NCBI RefSeq assembly: GCF_000227135.1
Contig: NC_018258.1
Coordinates: 652,318-716,317 of the forward strand
Direction: 5' to 3'
DNA length: 64,000 nt
From: Leishmania donovani
Taxonomy: Eukaryota > Euglenozoa > Kinetoplastea > Trypanosomatida > Trypanosomatidae
Below the pieces are notes generated by a model. That model did not search any database. It had not been told where the DNA came from and saw nothing but the letters and a program-made list of their open reading frames with translations. The translations under genes were made by a program, and so were the position numbers. Of the stretch, positions 52,401-63,700 are shown piece by piece. The first letter of the stretch is position 1. The number at the start of each line of letters is the position of its first letter.

Positions 52401-53774
52401 CGAGGCGAGAGAAGAGAAGGGAGAAGTCGACGATGTTGCGGTCGGTTCGACGCATCCTCGGTGTGCCTCGCTCTCGACGCCCTCACGACCCGTTTCCTCT
52501 CCGTCGCCCCTCGGCACCATCGAAGCCGGTGAGGAATTCCGCAGCAGCGGGTGCATTGCCCCTAGCACCTTGTTCGTAAAGCCTAATTGCTCCAGTCCCA
52601 GCCGGGCATCTGGCCCGCGCAGCAGCTCCGATACCTCGCTAAACGGGAGATCAGGGTCATCTGCCGGTTTCTCAGCGCCGCTGCCTTCGACATCGACGCT
52701 TCTGCCATCGCTGCGACCCTCCTCCGTGTCCTCCTCCGGAGCGCCCCCTGCCGGGCTGCCAAGCTCAGCGACGGCCTCCGCGAAATGCAAAACAGTGCTG
52801 CATCCCCCGAGCGCGTCCTCTACAGATGCAGGGGCTTCTGTGCTGCCTGTTGAGCCGGCCGGCTCGCCGCGAGTCATCCCGCGGAACAGCAGCAGCAAGC
52901 AAGTCGCGGCCAGCTCAATCATCGCCGGGTGCCCCGCCGAGACGAGAATCTCAAGAAGGAAAAAGACAAACGGGGCGCAGTTGGGGCCGTGCAGGCAGCG
53001 GTCTCGCAACGCCACCGCCTCCGTCCTTCTTGCCGACTTTGACGCCGTGGTCCTCATTTCCAAACCGTGCAGATGTGCCAGTAGAACCTCGAGCGCTAGC
53101 TGCTGATGCTTGCGCACTGTGCTGCGAAGGCACTGAAACAGCAACGAGAAGAACGCCTCGCCGCGTACACAAGACGAGTGCGATGGCCCAAGTGAGGTGG
53201 GGCAAGTGGTGGCCGCCTCCTCCTTCCCAGTGTCACCGGTCTTTGAGTAGGAGACGTCCACAGGCCTCACGTAGTAACCAGATTGGAGCTGCTCAAACTC
53301 CAAGAGAGACCACTGGTGTGCCGGCAAGCGCTGCTGAGCAGAGCCACCGGCGGCAAGCGCAAGCTCTGTCTCTCCTCCATGCATCCGCGTACGGGTGCCA
53401 GGAATGCTCGAGAACTCCCCACCGGCCGCGTACGGGTCTGCCGACGCCGTGATGGCATCTCGGGGCTGCACATGTGCGCTGAAGCCTGTCACACGTGCGG
53501 CGGCGGAAGCAGAAGGCAGCGATGCTGGAGAGGACTGCAGCGCTGATAGATGAGTGGTTGCCTCGCCCGCGATTGCACGCTGCCGGCCGTACGAGTGTCG
53601 CGTCCTCACCACAGGGAAGGCCTGACCTGTGATTGCTTGAATGGGGCGCAGCAGGGGCCCAACGAGCGCCGGAGACGAAGCTGCCGCTGTGTTGGAGATG
53701 AAATCTACATGACGCTCCACAATATCGGCCACCATGGGAAGCGGGGCATCGACGCTCGGACCATGCGCAGACAT
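49401..53774 (-). CDS. Large helical protein, RPAP1/Rba50-like
   Basis: 1457 residues. The frame extends to 54134, but the part above 53774 is UTR-like (poly-Phe and Cys/Arg runs); the ATG at 53772-53774 gives MSAHGPSVDAPLPMVADIVE. Near the N-terminus, ADIVERHV followed by QAFPVVRTRHS resembles the RPAP1 N-terminal signature (I-ERD, then AFP-V-R). Further on, EAFFSLLFQCLRSTVRKHQQ and LALEVLLAHL resemble the ELFHLTRS...QQRALALHVL segment of animal RPAP1. The rest is mostly alpha-helical in look, with acidic and Ser-rich insertions. RPAP1 helps RNA polymerase II assembly and nuclear import. The match is from memory of the family pattern, not from a computed alignment, and a different armadillo-like protein is possible. 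Stop is TAA. Confidence 0.6.
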   Translation of the reverse strand: MSAHGPSVDAPLPMVADIVERHVDFISNTAAASSPALVGPLLRPIQAITGQAFPVVRTRHSYGRQRAIAGEATTHLSALQSSPASLPSASAAARVTGFSAHVQPRDAITASADPYAAGGEFSSIPGTRTRMHGGETELALAAGGSAQQRLPAHQWSLLEFEQLQSGYYVRPVDVSYSKTGDTGKEEAATTCPTSLGPSHSSCVRGEAFFSLLFQCLRSTVRKHQQLALEVLLAHLHGLEMRTTASKSARRTEAVALRDRCLHGPNCAPFVFFLLEILVSAGHPAMIELAATCLLLLFRGMTRGEPAGSTGSTEAPASVEDALGGCSTVLHFAEAVAELGSPAGGAPEEDTEEGRSDGRSVDVEGSGAEKPADDPDLPFSEVSELLRGPDARLGLEQLGFTNKVLGAMHPLLRNSSPASMVPRGDGEETGREGVESEAHRGCVEPTATSSTSPFSSLASIHAEVLFLELLLCGGVGVGLRAACRRVTEDPAFLTWAETQLSAVVMGHRRLEDIAELLCVLQHLSHVPSALNSFLCGSSVVNPNLTGTLDCGSVAAAAAHQHAQHRFYETWLLFFTLVCSTRAAEVYTVRHASAILWSMLILRACARLGYRRSGTNNNGETGEDDAGHSKLVARHSGYGMVQDVSDTLLAEGMHVGGGVVMEMWFLQYASEDGTASAAGDAIGSLDHYFLDAARTALHLCRSPGSSRPRVTPTDASSGDSHDAVSLEATVAQRVLAEIRWTASAHFLSTYIARTRHRSPAVCHTLCSTEGETHEAVQLLLRSVVMDAGRLTRAFARFTSPLLSTPCSGSADGLRKADADGEHPHTTRGDPAAIPVGAPTHHLKTISAQVSAVSAIRAVERCWWREPSGNTESNDRAVEADSAARDRALLFLCLEAASLYANTRLAAALAEVYPTIAVDTALGYAGLLAHAFEEAFLRMRDGTAVRLQVDELCTMAEAVQLLQHLGNSGSSVEAAVPRSTLPTAGALHSNSPAARDAREARIAAFFLVHSIALSKRCLDAVPLSLPLLLLRPQVEAKTRPERADAAALVPAATSTAELVALMNSLQSGIELTPVSVMPATGDDAADISASLSSAAAVSVSGAPRCWVLYPLFDASFTAKDVWASWLRRLLGLHQRVKDVLGWDGVLSHVLLWTLAHRRELWGTTGGTTCDGAEASVRASALSPSSAAALCELMVDLCAILHALSARSCDLRCSADSRTAVSAAAASRTLEVSLAAYSDVPAEEGMPLLLHALLAYVAAHSSARAALAALQVLLCSPVLPPSSTIAAGVEARGEPGDEQQSSCSPAQSRPGSHDTSATAQVCAWLQSWSAAQGRRMQSARSMCWSLDDVVALVQLVGPHFRNDDFSGRSCAYEGGATDGHGTVDAAAAEVMLTPTDADARLAVRDPMWCARCLTEGLLQYYVQQRIATSGSLSTMEKMVLRSTLRDLDWYPTMLWPQVEGG

Positions 53775-55940
53775 GGCGTTATTGAAAAGCTGCAACGCAG
53801 TACACGGCAGAATGCGAGGTAGGAAAAGAGGCGGTGTGGCAGCGCGCACACACAGACGCTCGCAGCGGCAGACGCGCACACGCGTGCCTCCAAGCAAGGA
53901 AAGAGCGTGCGCGGTGCGAGTTGCGGCGCACGTGAGCGAGGGAGATGCAATGTGCAGTATGCATACACGCACACGCGCATGCATGCGCATGACCAACGCA
54001 TCGAGCAGCATGTTCGGGAGGGGGGAGCAAAAAAAAAAAAACAGCAAAGGTATGGAGATGGGCCAGAGGGGGTGGAAAGGGTTGCAATAGTGGCATCGTT
54101 GGCGCGCTCCTTCACCTTCGGCAAGGACTGACATCGGCGCCAGGGAGGGGGGTATCGCTGCGCGCCAAGCAAAACGAGAAACAAAAGGACATCCAAAACA
54201 GCAGCGTCCAGCCAGCGGTGAAGCAGGCCGATGCAGGCGAGCTGCCTCACCGCTGCACCCCGTTCCTATCGCTCTTCTCCTCTACTACGTCTGAGAAGTG
54301 GCAAGTAGCACGGCGATGGAAGAGAAGAGGATGACATCCCTTCCCGCTCCCTCAACTCCGTTCCAGAGGGGAGGAGAGGTGGTGCGTCACGCAGCGCAAA
54401 TAGCGCTGCTGTTCTTCTTTGAATTTCTTTTCGCCCGCCTTCGTTGATGGGCCGCGCTCATCTCCGCTCACTCGGGCACTCGCTGCTGACGAAAACGCCG
54501 AAGCGAAGCGAAGAGAGAGGCGAGAGAGCGTGTGGTGAAGGAAGGCGTGCAATGAATGACGGAGGACGGCGCCGAAGCAACAACACCGGGAAAAGCGAGG
54601 GTCGACCCCGAGGTGGAAAGGTGAGCGGCAAAGGCACGGAGAAGCAAGATAGACGAGAGCGTCGCCACACACTCGCACACGAACACTAAGAGGAGCACAC
54701 ATAAAGACGACTCATTTTTCGTTCCGCAGACACGCACAGAGTCGCGGAACATATGCAAAGAACGAGGCGCCCGTGCGCAGCGGTAGTGGAAAAGACAGAG
54801 GCGCATCACAGAGGCGTCGAAAAAGGAAATGTGCCTCGCACAATGGGGTGTGTTGTTGGGTGTCTGTGTTACAGAGAATAAAAGCTGGCATCGCGTGCGG
54901 CTTTTTTGGCGCGCATGCAAACAGCACCAGCCGTGGCGTCGTCCGGTGAGCAAGCAGAAGCCCTGTGACGAGGAAGCGTTTCATGCCGAGCCAGAGAGAC
55001 CCAACGGAAAATCTGGCAGCGTTAAAGAGAGAGAATGAGTCAGATTCAGAGAGGACACAAAGAAAAGAGGAGAAGAGGGAGGGGAGCGGAAGAAGGAGAG
55101 AGAGCAGCGGCTATGGGTCGCCTTGACTACAGAACGCACATCAGAGGCGCAAGAGTACGAAACTAAGGAAGAAGATGTGGAGGTCACACAGAGAAAAGCG
55201 GAGAGACAAAGAGGGATTGAAAAGGCGGTATGAACAACGTAACATGGGAGCGGAAAAAAAAAAGCTAAAAGAGAACACATCATCATGAGCAACCCAAGCT
55301 GCGAAGCAGCCTCTTCCAACAGCTTCGGCTGAGGTATTGGGTGTATGCGCTTGCACGTGCTCCTTCGCCGGCCATAACTCCCCCTTCATACTCTTCTCTG
55401 CTCGTGTGGCATGCGAGATGATATGCAGAACAAGAGAGTGTTCAGAAGGAAAAAAATGAGAAGCCCCCACGCACGAGGCCTTCTATTGTAGGCCGTGGAG
55501 TATGGTCAGTGCAGGGCGCCCCTGGAAATCAACGAAAACCGAGAAGTAGGCGACCGTGAGGGCGTGCACGCGGTTGTGTGATGGGACCACCGAGTATGTA
55601 CAAAAAAAGCGGCATGAGCCATGTGCCTCGCATATTCAACTCAAGCAGCATGAGTGCGAGTACATCAACAGAAGTGTGGAGACGCAGATGGAGGAACACA
55701 CGGACACACAAGCAGGCGTGCAGTCGCCTCCGTAACAAACAAGCTGATAAACAGCGAAAAGGGAAAATAATATGAAAGGATACCGCATCGCACCAACACG
55801 CTCATCTCCGGCGGCAGAGCGCATCAACCTTGCTTGCTTCCCTGTTGGCACACTATCATCAGCGCTGGCTCGAGGGAGCACCAAGCAGTATCCTCACCAA
55901 TGTCAGAGCTCCAGAAGCCCGCAATGTGAGCTTACAAGCA
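53775..55940. other. Spacer upstream of the RPAP1-like gene
   Basis: About 2.2 kb, with no gene seen. A plus-strand A run (about 54030-54042), read as a poly-T tract on the sense strand some 260 bases before the ATG, is a likely trans-splice region. Purine-rich plus-strand tracts continue to 55.3 kb. Confidence 0.5.
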
Positions 55941-57375
55941 CTACCTAGGAAAAGGGAAAAGAAATTCGAAAACGAAGAAAAAACGAAAACGGAGACTCGC
56001 CGACGTCCAGTGCCGAGAGATAAGCGCTCCAGCGTAGCCCCTAACAGCAGCGAAAAAAAAAAGGAAAAAATGAAGGCGTCCGTTCCAGTAAATGCAGCCG
56101 CTCATGCCAGGGAGCACGCCTCCCTGCAGAGCCATCCGTGGGCTCGCGGCAGATTCGTGGCACATCCAGGATAAAACACTTTCGTCTCCACTACGCAGAT
56201 GTTCGCGCTCATGAGCGCCTGTCATGGCGTGCCAATGCATTTGATCCAGTACGTGGAGAGAAGCTCCCAGGTAGAGTCTCATGAGCTGGCACGCGTGCAG
56301 CGTCCACACATCAGGGCACAAACTGCGGTTCACAAAGTAACCACCCGCGTCCACCAACAGCTGACGGAAGGCACGCGGTCCATCCTCTGCCAAACCATAT
56401 TCAATACGATCATACGCCAGCTGCTCAACGTAGCTCTCGCGCTCCAACACGCCCTTGGCCCCGCAGAGATGAAAAAAAAGGGCATCGAAGGAGCGGATCG
56501 CCGTCCGCCGCTCACGCCTAAGAGATGAACACGCCACCGTCGGATCAGCCGCCTCCGCCCGACCCAGCATGTCCAGGATGGGCGTCCCGCAGCACTGCAG
56601 CACCTGCTGCAGCGCGGGGGTCGCGCTCACAACGTGCCGAGCCTCCATCATCCACTCGGCAGGCGGCGTAGGCGACAACGTCGTTCAAGGCGCGTCGCAC
56701 TTCACCGGAGGAGCCAAGCGCGCCGGCACAGCGTTAGTAGGATAAAGAGAGCGAGCTGCAGGACAGCACACGAAGTGGGCTCCGACAGGCGTCAGAGACG
56801 TTTCGAGAGAGCCGAGCTCTTTGTGCCTGTAGCGAGGAGAAGCGCCGCTACCAACAGAGCAGCTGAGGGGGGGAGGGCAACAACGACGTCGGCCAAGCCG
56901 TGAGCTTCATCTTCCTCGCCACCTCTTCCCCAGCGACGTGAGCTAGATTGATCGGGTCCCATGGCGGCAGCGGCGTTGATGCTCGGAGCCCTTGTGCCCT
57001 TGGTCTCTTCGGGCGATCAAGCGGCCCACAGCAAGGCCGTCAGCTGTGCACGGTCTTTCGGGGCCAGGCGCAGTGCTGAAGGCCCTTCACTGCCCCCTTC
57101 AGTCAACCAGCGCGCGGCCCGCAGTACTCCTCCAAGGCGTCTTTGAAGTACTCGGCGACCCGCATTAAGGCTGCGGCGCCCCAAGACGCAGCCACGAAGT
57201 CGCGTGTGCAGCACAGATCGAGCGACGCGAGCCTATAGAAGCGGTTGTAAAGAGACCACACCGCTGTGCGTCTGAGACAGCGAAGGGACGGGTGTTGCAG
57301 GTGAAGGCAAAAACGTCGGTAGAAGAGACGCGTGCCGCTCTGCGAGCTTGTTGGAGTGGGAAGGGAGGCACCCAT
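55941..57375 (-). pseudogene. Multiply frameshifted conserved gene remnant
   Basis: Coding-like segments follow each other on the minus strand in different frames. First, from the ATG at 57375 to 57103: GTRLFYRRFCLHLQHPSLRC and VWSLYNRFYRLASLDLCCTR, ending EYFKDALEEYCGPRA. Second, about 57110-57017 in another frame: SEGPSALRLAPKDRAQLTAL. Third, about 56963-56815: DEAHGLADVVVALPPSAALL. Fourth, near 56700-56650: EVRRALNDVVAYAACRVDD. Last, from the ATG at 56651 to about 56060: FDALFFHLCGAKGVLERESY and DVWTLHACQLMRLYLGASLH. Each has the residue mix of an ordered protein, and the tail below about 56060 looks like UTR. I take this as one decayed gene, or a real gene with several sequence errors. 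Two short separate genes are a weaker alternative. I do not recognise the family. Confidence 0.58.
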
Positions 57376-60300
57376 TCGCCACGTCGCTGCGAATCAGAGC
57401 ACGCAGAGAAGGCGCTTCAAGAGTGTCCCCCCTATGCGACGTTGTCGATAACAACGAGAGTTGTGGCATGCCGTATGGGGGACGCAAACAGAGTTCGTGC
57501 TTATCACTGGCTGCTTGCGTGCAGCACGCACAGCCATGTGCGAGCACGCCTCCCTATGAAGGCACCGCAGCGATACGACCGGAGAAGGCGCAAGCAGGGG
57601 GGCGACTGCTCTCGGCCAAGCGTGTCTGTGAAGGGAGTGAAGACTACCCGTGATAGCAGGGGCGAAAGGAGTGCAGATAAAAGTGGGGGAGGGCTGCTTG
57701 CTGTAGTCGCGTATACTCCTCATGTCATCTCTCACTCGCCTCCCATAAGCCGTGCAAGAGGAGCCGACAACACGCGAATCAAGAAAAATAGGCAAAAAGA
57801 GAAGCGCGGTCGCGTGTAAGATCGCCTCGCTCGCCTCACCTTGGTCAAGTCTTTCGTGTTGGAGAGTGGGAGTGAAGGTGGGGAGGGAAGAGAAGCAAAA
57901 CGCCGCCGAGGACCCGGTTTGGAGCGCATCGAAGGAATGGGCAGGCACGATTACGCGCGTGTGTGCTCGAGTTCGTGTACGCACTTTGTAGGAACAGTGG
58001 CGGAAGCCGTGTTGATGTGTAGATTTTCAGAAGGAAAGCACATGATAGAGCCGTGTGCTGAACGACATCAAGGCCGAAGTGGAGCACGGTGGCACCGCCA
58101 TGAAGCGGTGAAGAAGAGAGAGGAGTTTGCAAGCGAATGCAGTGGAGGCTTGTGTGCGTCAGCGAAGGGTAAAGGGAGTGCCACTGAGAGTGGCGCATCG
58201 TGCTCTCACGGGGATGGGCATCACCGTTCTTCACGCTAAGCTGTCCGCGCCGCACAGGTACACACGCGACGTGCGCAGCGCCGAGCATGTGAGAGAACGC
58301 ATGGAATCGTGCTGCGAGGCCCATGCCTTCTTCTTGCACCTCCACATTCACGTGCTTGCAGTGCTCGTGCGCTGCAGTGTCCGCGCCTTGTACGGCAGGG
58401 AGGCAACAGCGAAAAGAAAGCTTGAATAATACAGCACTTCCAAAAGTGGAAAACAAGGCTACTTCTTATATTACACTCACACGTACGCTGGTGGTCAGCC
58501 GCCTCCCCACGTCGCCTTTCGTTTTGCTCTCCCTCGCACTCATCCACACCGCTGCTGCGGTAGCAGGAGCAGCAGCAGCAGCATCAGCAGCAGCGGATGC
58601 CCCTTCGTTGCCCGCGACGGAGACAACCAGCCACGAGACCGTGATAAAGGTGCGCAGAGTAGCACGTATCTTGCTACCTGCACGGAGCCGGTACAGAGCC
58701 GAAGGCACAGTAAGATAAAAAAGAAACGTAGTGTAGCCGTCGAGGCACTGGAACAAGCGTGTCAAGCACAAAGGCTGAAAAGGCGAGGCGCGCGACTGGT
58801 TGGGGACGGGTGAGCGCAAGAAAAACAGGCAAAAAAAAAGAAGCATCGATTTTTCACCACTGCATGTGCAATATACTCGGGTGTGCGTAGCTGAGTGCTG
58901 TGAGGTGAACTTCTTCTTCACCACAGAGCGCCGGTCTTGATACGCCTGCATGGTCACCGCGAGTGTCACATATTTGCCCTTGTTCGCGTCTGCCAGAGAA
59001 TGCGAGGCCGTTGATGCGCACGCGCGTGTATTAGACGCGTTAAAGCCAGAAAGGGCGAAGCGAAGAAAAATGAATAAAACGACGATGTGTAAAGACGGGC
59101 GTTAGGAAGGAAAAGACATACGTTCAGTCGGTCACATGTACACGCGCATGCGTGGCGGTTCACGCTCACTTGTAAACATACAAAACAAGCCCCCTCCCCT
59201 CTCTCGCCCCACCCCAGCGATACATCCTACGCTGAGACCAACAAAGAATCGTATTCGGCGGTATCGAACAAAAAAAAGGAAGGAAAGACAAAACGGCGAG
59301 AAGTCCGTAGCGGCCGCACGTGAAACAAGTAAGATCCAGACGACAGCTTGTCAAACTGCAGTAAAAAGGGGAGGGAAGAGCCCACCAACACCACCACTGC
59401 GAGAGTTCCCTTTTATGTGTTTGTTGGTGTTTCGCCCTCCACTCACCTGTGCATCACACACTTCGCCCCTGCGCTCAACTGCTGTGCAACGCTTACATGC
59501 CGTAACGGGCGAAGGCACACACACACACACACACCGAACAGGAAACAACCGAAAAGGGGGAGGGCGAACAACAAGAAAAGAATGCGCCGCACGCGAGCAG
59601 AGTAACGCACTCAAACGCGGCACGCCAGCGCACCATCAACAGTCACAGCGAGACAACACAAAACAGAGCAACGTAACAAGAGCACGGAAAAGATGAAGAT
59701 ATAAATAAAACGAAAAAAAAAAAACAATGAGACACAGAATGGGGAGGGAGTGTGAAGCGCAGCAAGAGGGCATGAGATGTCGCACACGCACTACGATATC
59801 GGCGACCTTCCCTGCCCCACATGGCCACACTTACCCGCCCACCCACGCCATCGACTGAGACGTATCCTACGAAGCAACAACACCAACAGGCAAAGATAAG
59901 TCACCGGGCGTGGCAAGGAACAAGAACACGGGAGTGCGAAAACACAACAACGCAGGGGGGGGTGAAGAAGTATATACAGAAGCGAGCCAGCACACACAGC
60001 CGAGACAGCGAAGGCCAACAAAGGAAAAAGGGGGACAACGTTAGCCGTGAAGAGCGGCGTGCCTAACATGCGCCAGGCCCGCTACAAACTTTAGGTGCCT
60101 TAGTCGGACGAGGAAAAAAGACGTTTTCATTCGGACGAAAGGTGTGGCAAGAAAGGGATAGAAACACGCAGACGGGAGGGAAGGAAGCACAAGAAGCACA
60201 CCATGGAGCGGTATCGCCCGGAGCTGCGTAAACAACAGCAAAGATTGGAGAGAAGGGAGAGGAGGGAGAGGCTGCGACGGTGCTATTCTTCTCCCGTGGA

Positions 60301-60713
60301 GGACGCTGACTCACCTCCTTCCTCAGCACGCCTGCGTGCCGAATACTGCGCGGAGTTCCCTCGCTATCCTACTCTCGCGTTAAACATGATGTGCAGATGA
60401 AAACGGCAGCGTGCGTGCTGCGCCTCGATAGAAAAGGAAGAGAGACGCGGAATGGCTGAGGGAAGACGGCGGAGGGAGGGACCCCCTCTAACAGGACAAC
60501 CATCAGAGGGGCTTACACCGATAGAGAGAGACTTGCAGGGGAGAAGGCGGGGTGAGGAAATACAGCAAACCTTGCAGCGTGGCTGGAAGAAGAGAGAAGC
60601 CGGCCGACACGCCAGAGCCGCCAACGCATAGGCAAGCACACAAACGGCGCCTCCCTCTCTTTGTGAGCCGCGCGCATGCCCATTTGATGAAGACGTCGCA
60701 CGCACGTCCATTA
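57376..60713. other. 3.3 kb spacer
   Basis: No supported gene. (AC)n at about 59516-59534, a run of Ala-type CAGCAG words near 58560-58600 and minus-strand pyrimidine tracts are present. Frames are low-complexity shadows. Confidence 0.5.
59516..59534. repeat. AC dinucleotide microsatellite
   Basis: Uninterrupted AC repeat within the spacer. Confidence 0.9.
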
Positions 60714-63700
60714 TCACCGCCAGTCCCACTCGTAGCTGCCACCCTCCACGTAGCGCTTGATCGGCTTTGAAGCAGAGGTGCCAGCGGTGCCAGTGATACC
60801 GCCGAACGGCACCGCTGGCGAGACCCCCTTCGCAGCTGGCGCGCCCGTCTGCGGCATCTGTGTTCGCGAGGAGGAGCGGGAGTGTCGGGCCACCGCTGGG
60901 CCGTTGCCTGCAGTAAGCGTTGGCGTGCTAGGAGTGGCGGAAGGGCTAGTACTAGTCACCGGGCATAGCAGCGGTGTTGTGACAGCGGGCATGCGCCGCT
61001 GCGGCGGCCACACAGCTACGTCGACGGTAACTACATTTGGGAAGCCAGCGGACGCTCCAATCGAGGTCGGCGTCATCCCGCGCGAGCCGTGCACTGGCGT
61101 CGATGGGTAGCTGCCACCGCTGTGATTTATTCCGGCAGCGCCGGGCGTTGGCACTCCGCCCAGGACTGGCGGGCGCGACGGCCCTGCAGCGGCGCCAGTC
61201 CGGTTCGCTGCGCTGGAGCCGCGACGCGTGGCCTGCACGTTCTGCACACCGTAGGCATAGCTGTATATTGCCTGCATCCACTTCCGCGCAGTGCTCATGG
61301 CCTCCGACGAAGCTGACGACACGACTGGTGTGGCAAGGTACGCAGCCGTTGGGGCTGCCGACGTGTTGCCTGCGCCAGTCTGTGAAGAGGCTTGCCCGCC
61401 GTGCTCCCCGGCTCCGCTTCTTGCCACCGCACTACCACTGGCACTGCTAGTGTCGGTGCTGCCCTTCTGCGCCGTTGCGCGTGACGCTGGCAGCAGTGAG
61501 AACAAGGCGCTGGCAATCGTCTTGGGCACCGGCACGCTCGCCGGCTTGCTTGCGCTGGCAGCGGTCGTCGAGGCAGACAAGATCGGTGGCGGCCGTGCCA
61601 TCGGGGACGCGTAAGGAGCGGTCGCTACGGCTGCGGTGGATGGCGGGGGGTTAGCGTTATTTTGGGACCCCGGCATGGAGGCACCGAGTGAGCCGCCAGA
61701 GGCCGCCTGCTTCTTCTTGTTCGGGTTCGCAAAGTTCGGCACCGTTCCGTGGTAGTACGTAGTGCCATCCCGCTCAAACCGATAGACGTAGAAGTTTCCA
61801 ATGTGCTCGTGGACGTGCACCATGTTCGGGCACGACTCCAGCACTGCCAGCTCCTCTGCACTCGCGCGCGGGGGTGGGTAGCAGACATCTCCATCGCCGC
61901 TGTGCAGAGTCTCGAGCTCTTCACGGTCGCACACCCGCGTCACCCAAGCCGGGTCGTCGGAGTCCGCCTCGCGCGCCTGCTTGCAGTATGGTCGCATCGC
62001 CGCCAGCACAACACCCTCGAGGGGAATCGAGTGGTCTGCGAACCACACAAGACGGCCTGGATCGAAGCGCAAAATGTCGCCCTCGTTGAAGCCCGGCAGG
62101 ACATCGCTGCCCATGACGTAGACGTCTTTTGGGTGAATCGTCACCACGCGGCCCGGCTCTGGAACCGGCGGCGGATGCGCCTGATCCACCAGCCCGCGGT
62201 ACCGCCAGTACCCGCTCTCCTCACTCGGCAGCTGCGTCACGCGCTCCTGCATCACCTCCGGACGCTCCGCGAGGGACCAGCACAGACGCTGCGCCAGATC
62301 CTTCGAGATGCGGCCGTGGATCATCTGGTCCGCTGTGATCCACATCTCCATCTCGTCCGTGACGCCCTGGCCCACGCTGCGGTCAACAGCAGACAAGCCG
62401 CCGGAGCTGTGGTTACCCATCATAGTGCCCGGGCCGCGAGCCGTCATGCCGTCCATGTGGTAGCTCGACAAGGGCCCGCTGAAACTGCTGTTGCGGCTCA
62501 GGCCGGCCGTTGGGGTGCCACCCTTGAGCACACCGAGGTAGCCCCAGCGCCACTTCATTTCGTACAGGAACGATAGAATCGGAATGTTGGTGAGAAGGCT
62601 CGAGAAGCTGAACGTCTCCATCGGCGGCAGGAATGGCCGCGGTGCCCCCTGTGCGACGGCCGACAGCGTCGGAAGCGTGGCAGGCGAAGCAGAGGAGCCG
62701 CCGCCGGCGGCAGCACCGTACATCGGCGGCGGTGCATCCGCTGCAGGCACGGGAACAGCACTGTTGACTCCGCTGTCGTAGGGAGGCAGAGGCGGTGCCG
62801 AGGCTGCGGCCGGGCTCTGATAGGCGATCGGGCCCTCCATTCGCAGGCTGGGCTGCCGCTCGATCAGCCCTGCCTGTATCATCTGGTAGTAGTAGGTGCT
62901 AGCGGCAATGTACGTCACGCGGCCAAGATTCTGCTCGCCGGCAGATTTTGTGAGGAACACCATGGCCGCTAGCGGGGCGGCCACCGGAGGCGGCAGCGTC
63001 ATGACATCCTCGGACGTGCCGATGCGGGCGAGATAGCTGCCACCTTTCATACCGGTCCCACGCGTCCTCAGAAGCGTTCCACTGCTCGTCATCGGCGACG
63101 TCGCCTTCATGCCACCACTGCTCGCCTGACTACTGGTGAAGGAGTACGGGTCATTGTGATACGTGCCCCCTGCTGTCAGCGAGGGCGACTGCCTGGAACC
63201 TGGGGTGAGCAGGCTGGTTGCCTGGTTCGCCATGGCCGAGGCCTGCGTCGACACCCGCTGTGCGTCTTCCACGTCCTCCTGCATGGAAGCGAAGCCGAAG
63301 CAGCCGACAATGTTGATGATGGAGCCGAACATGTATACGCCGCTCTCTAGCGCCGCCTGTATGTTGTTCATGGCCGTGGACGCACTACTCCCGCAGTAGG
63401 ATGGCGACGGCGGGGAAGCAGAGGACACAGGAGTTGCCGTTCGCGCTGCAGCACCACCAGGAACGGCATTGTGCAGGTTGAGCACCTTGCTAATGTCTGA
63501 CCGGAACGCCACGGCGCATAAGACGGGCAGCACCTTCCGCTGCTTCTTGCCATCGGGCCCCATGGTGGTGTGCGGGTGAGCGAGCGCCCACTCGTAGGCT
63601 TGCCGCATCTCTGCGTCTGTGTCGAAGAGCATCTCCTCCACGTGCTCGATGACGCCGCGGTATAGGGCTTCACGTGAGGGGTACGAGTCATCCTCGTTGT

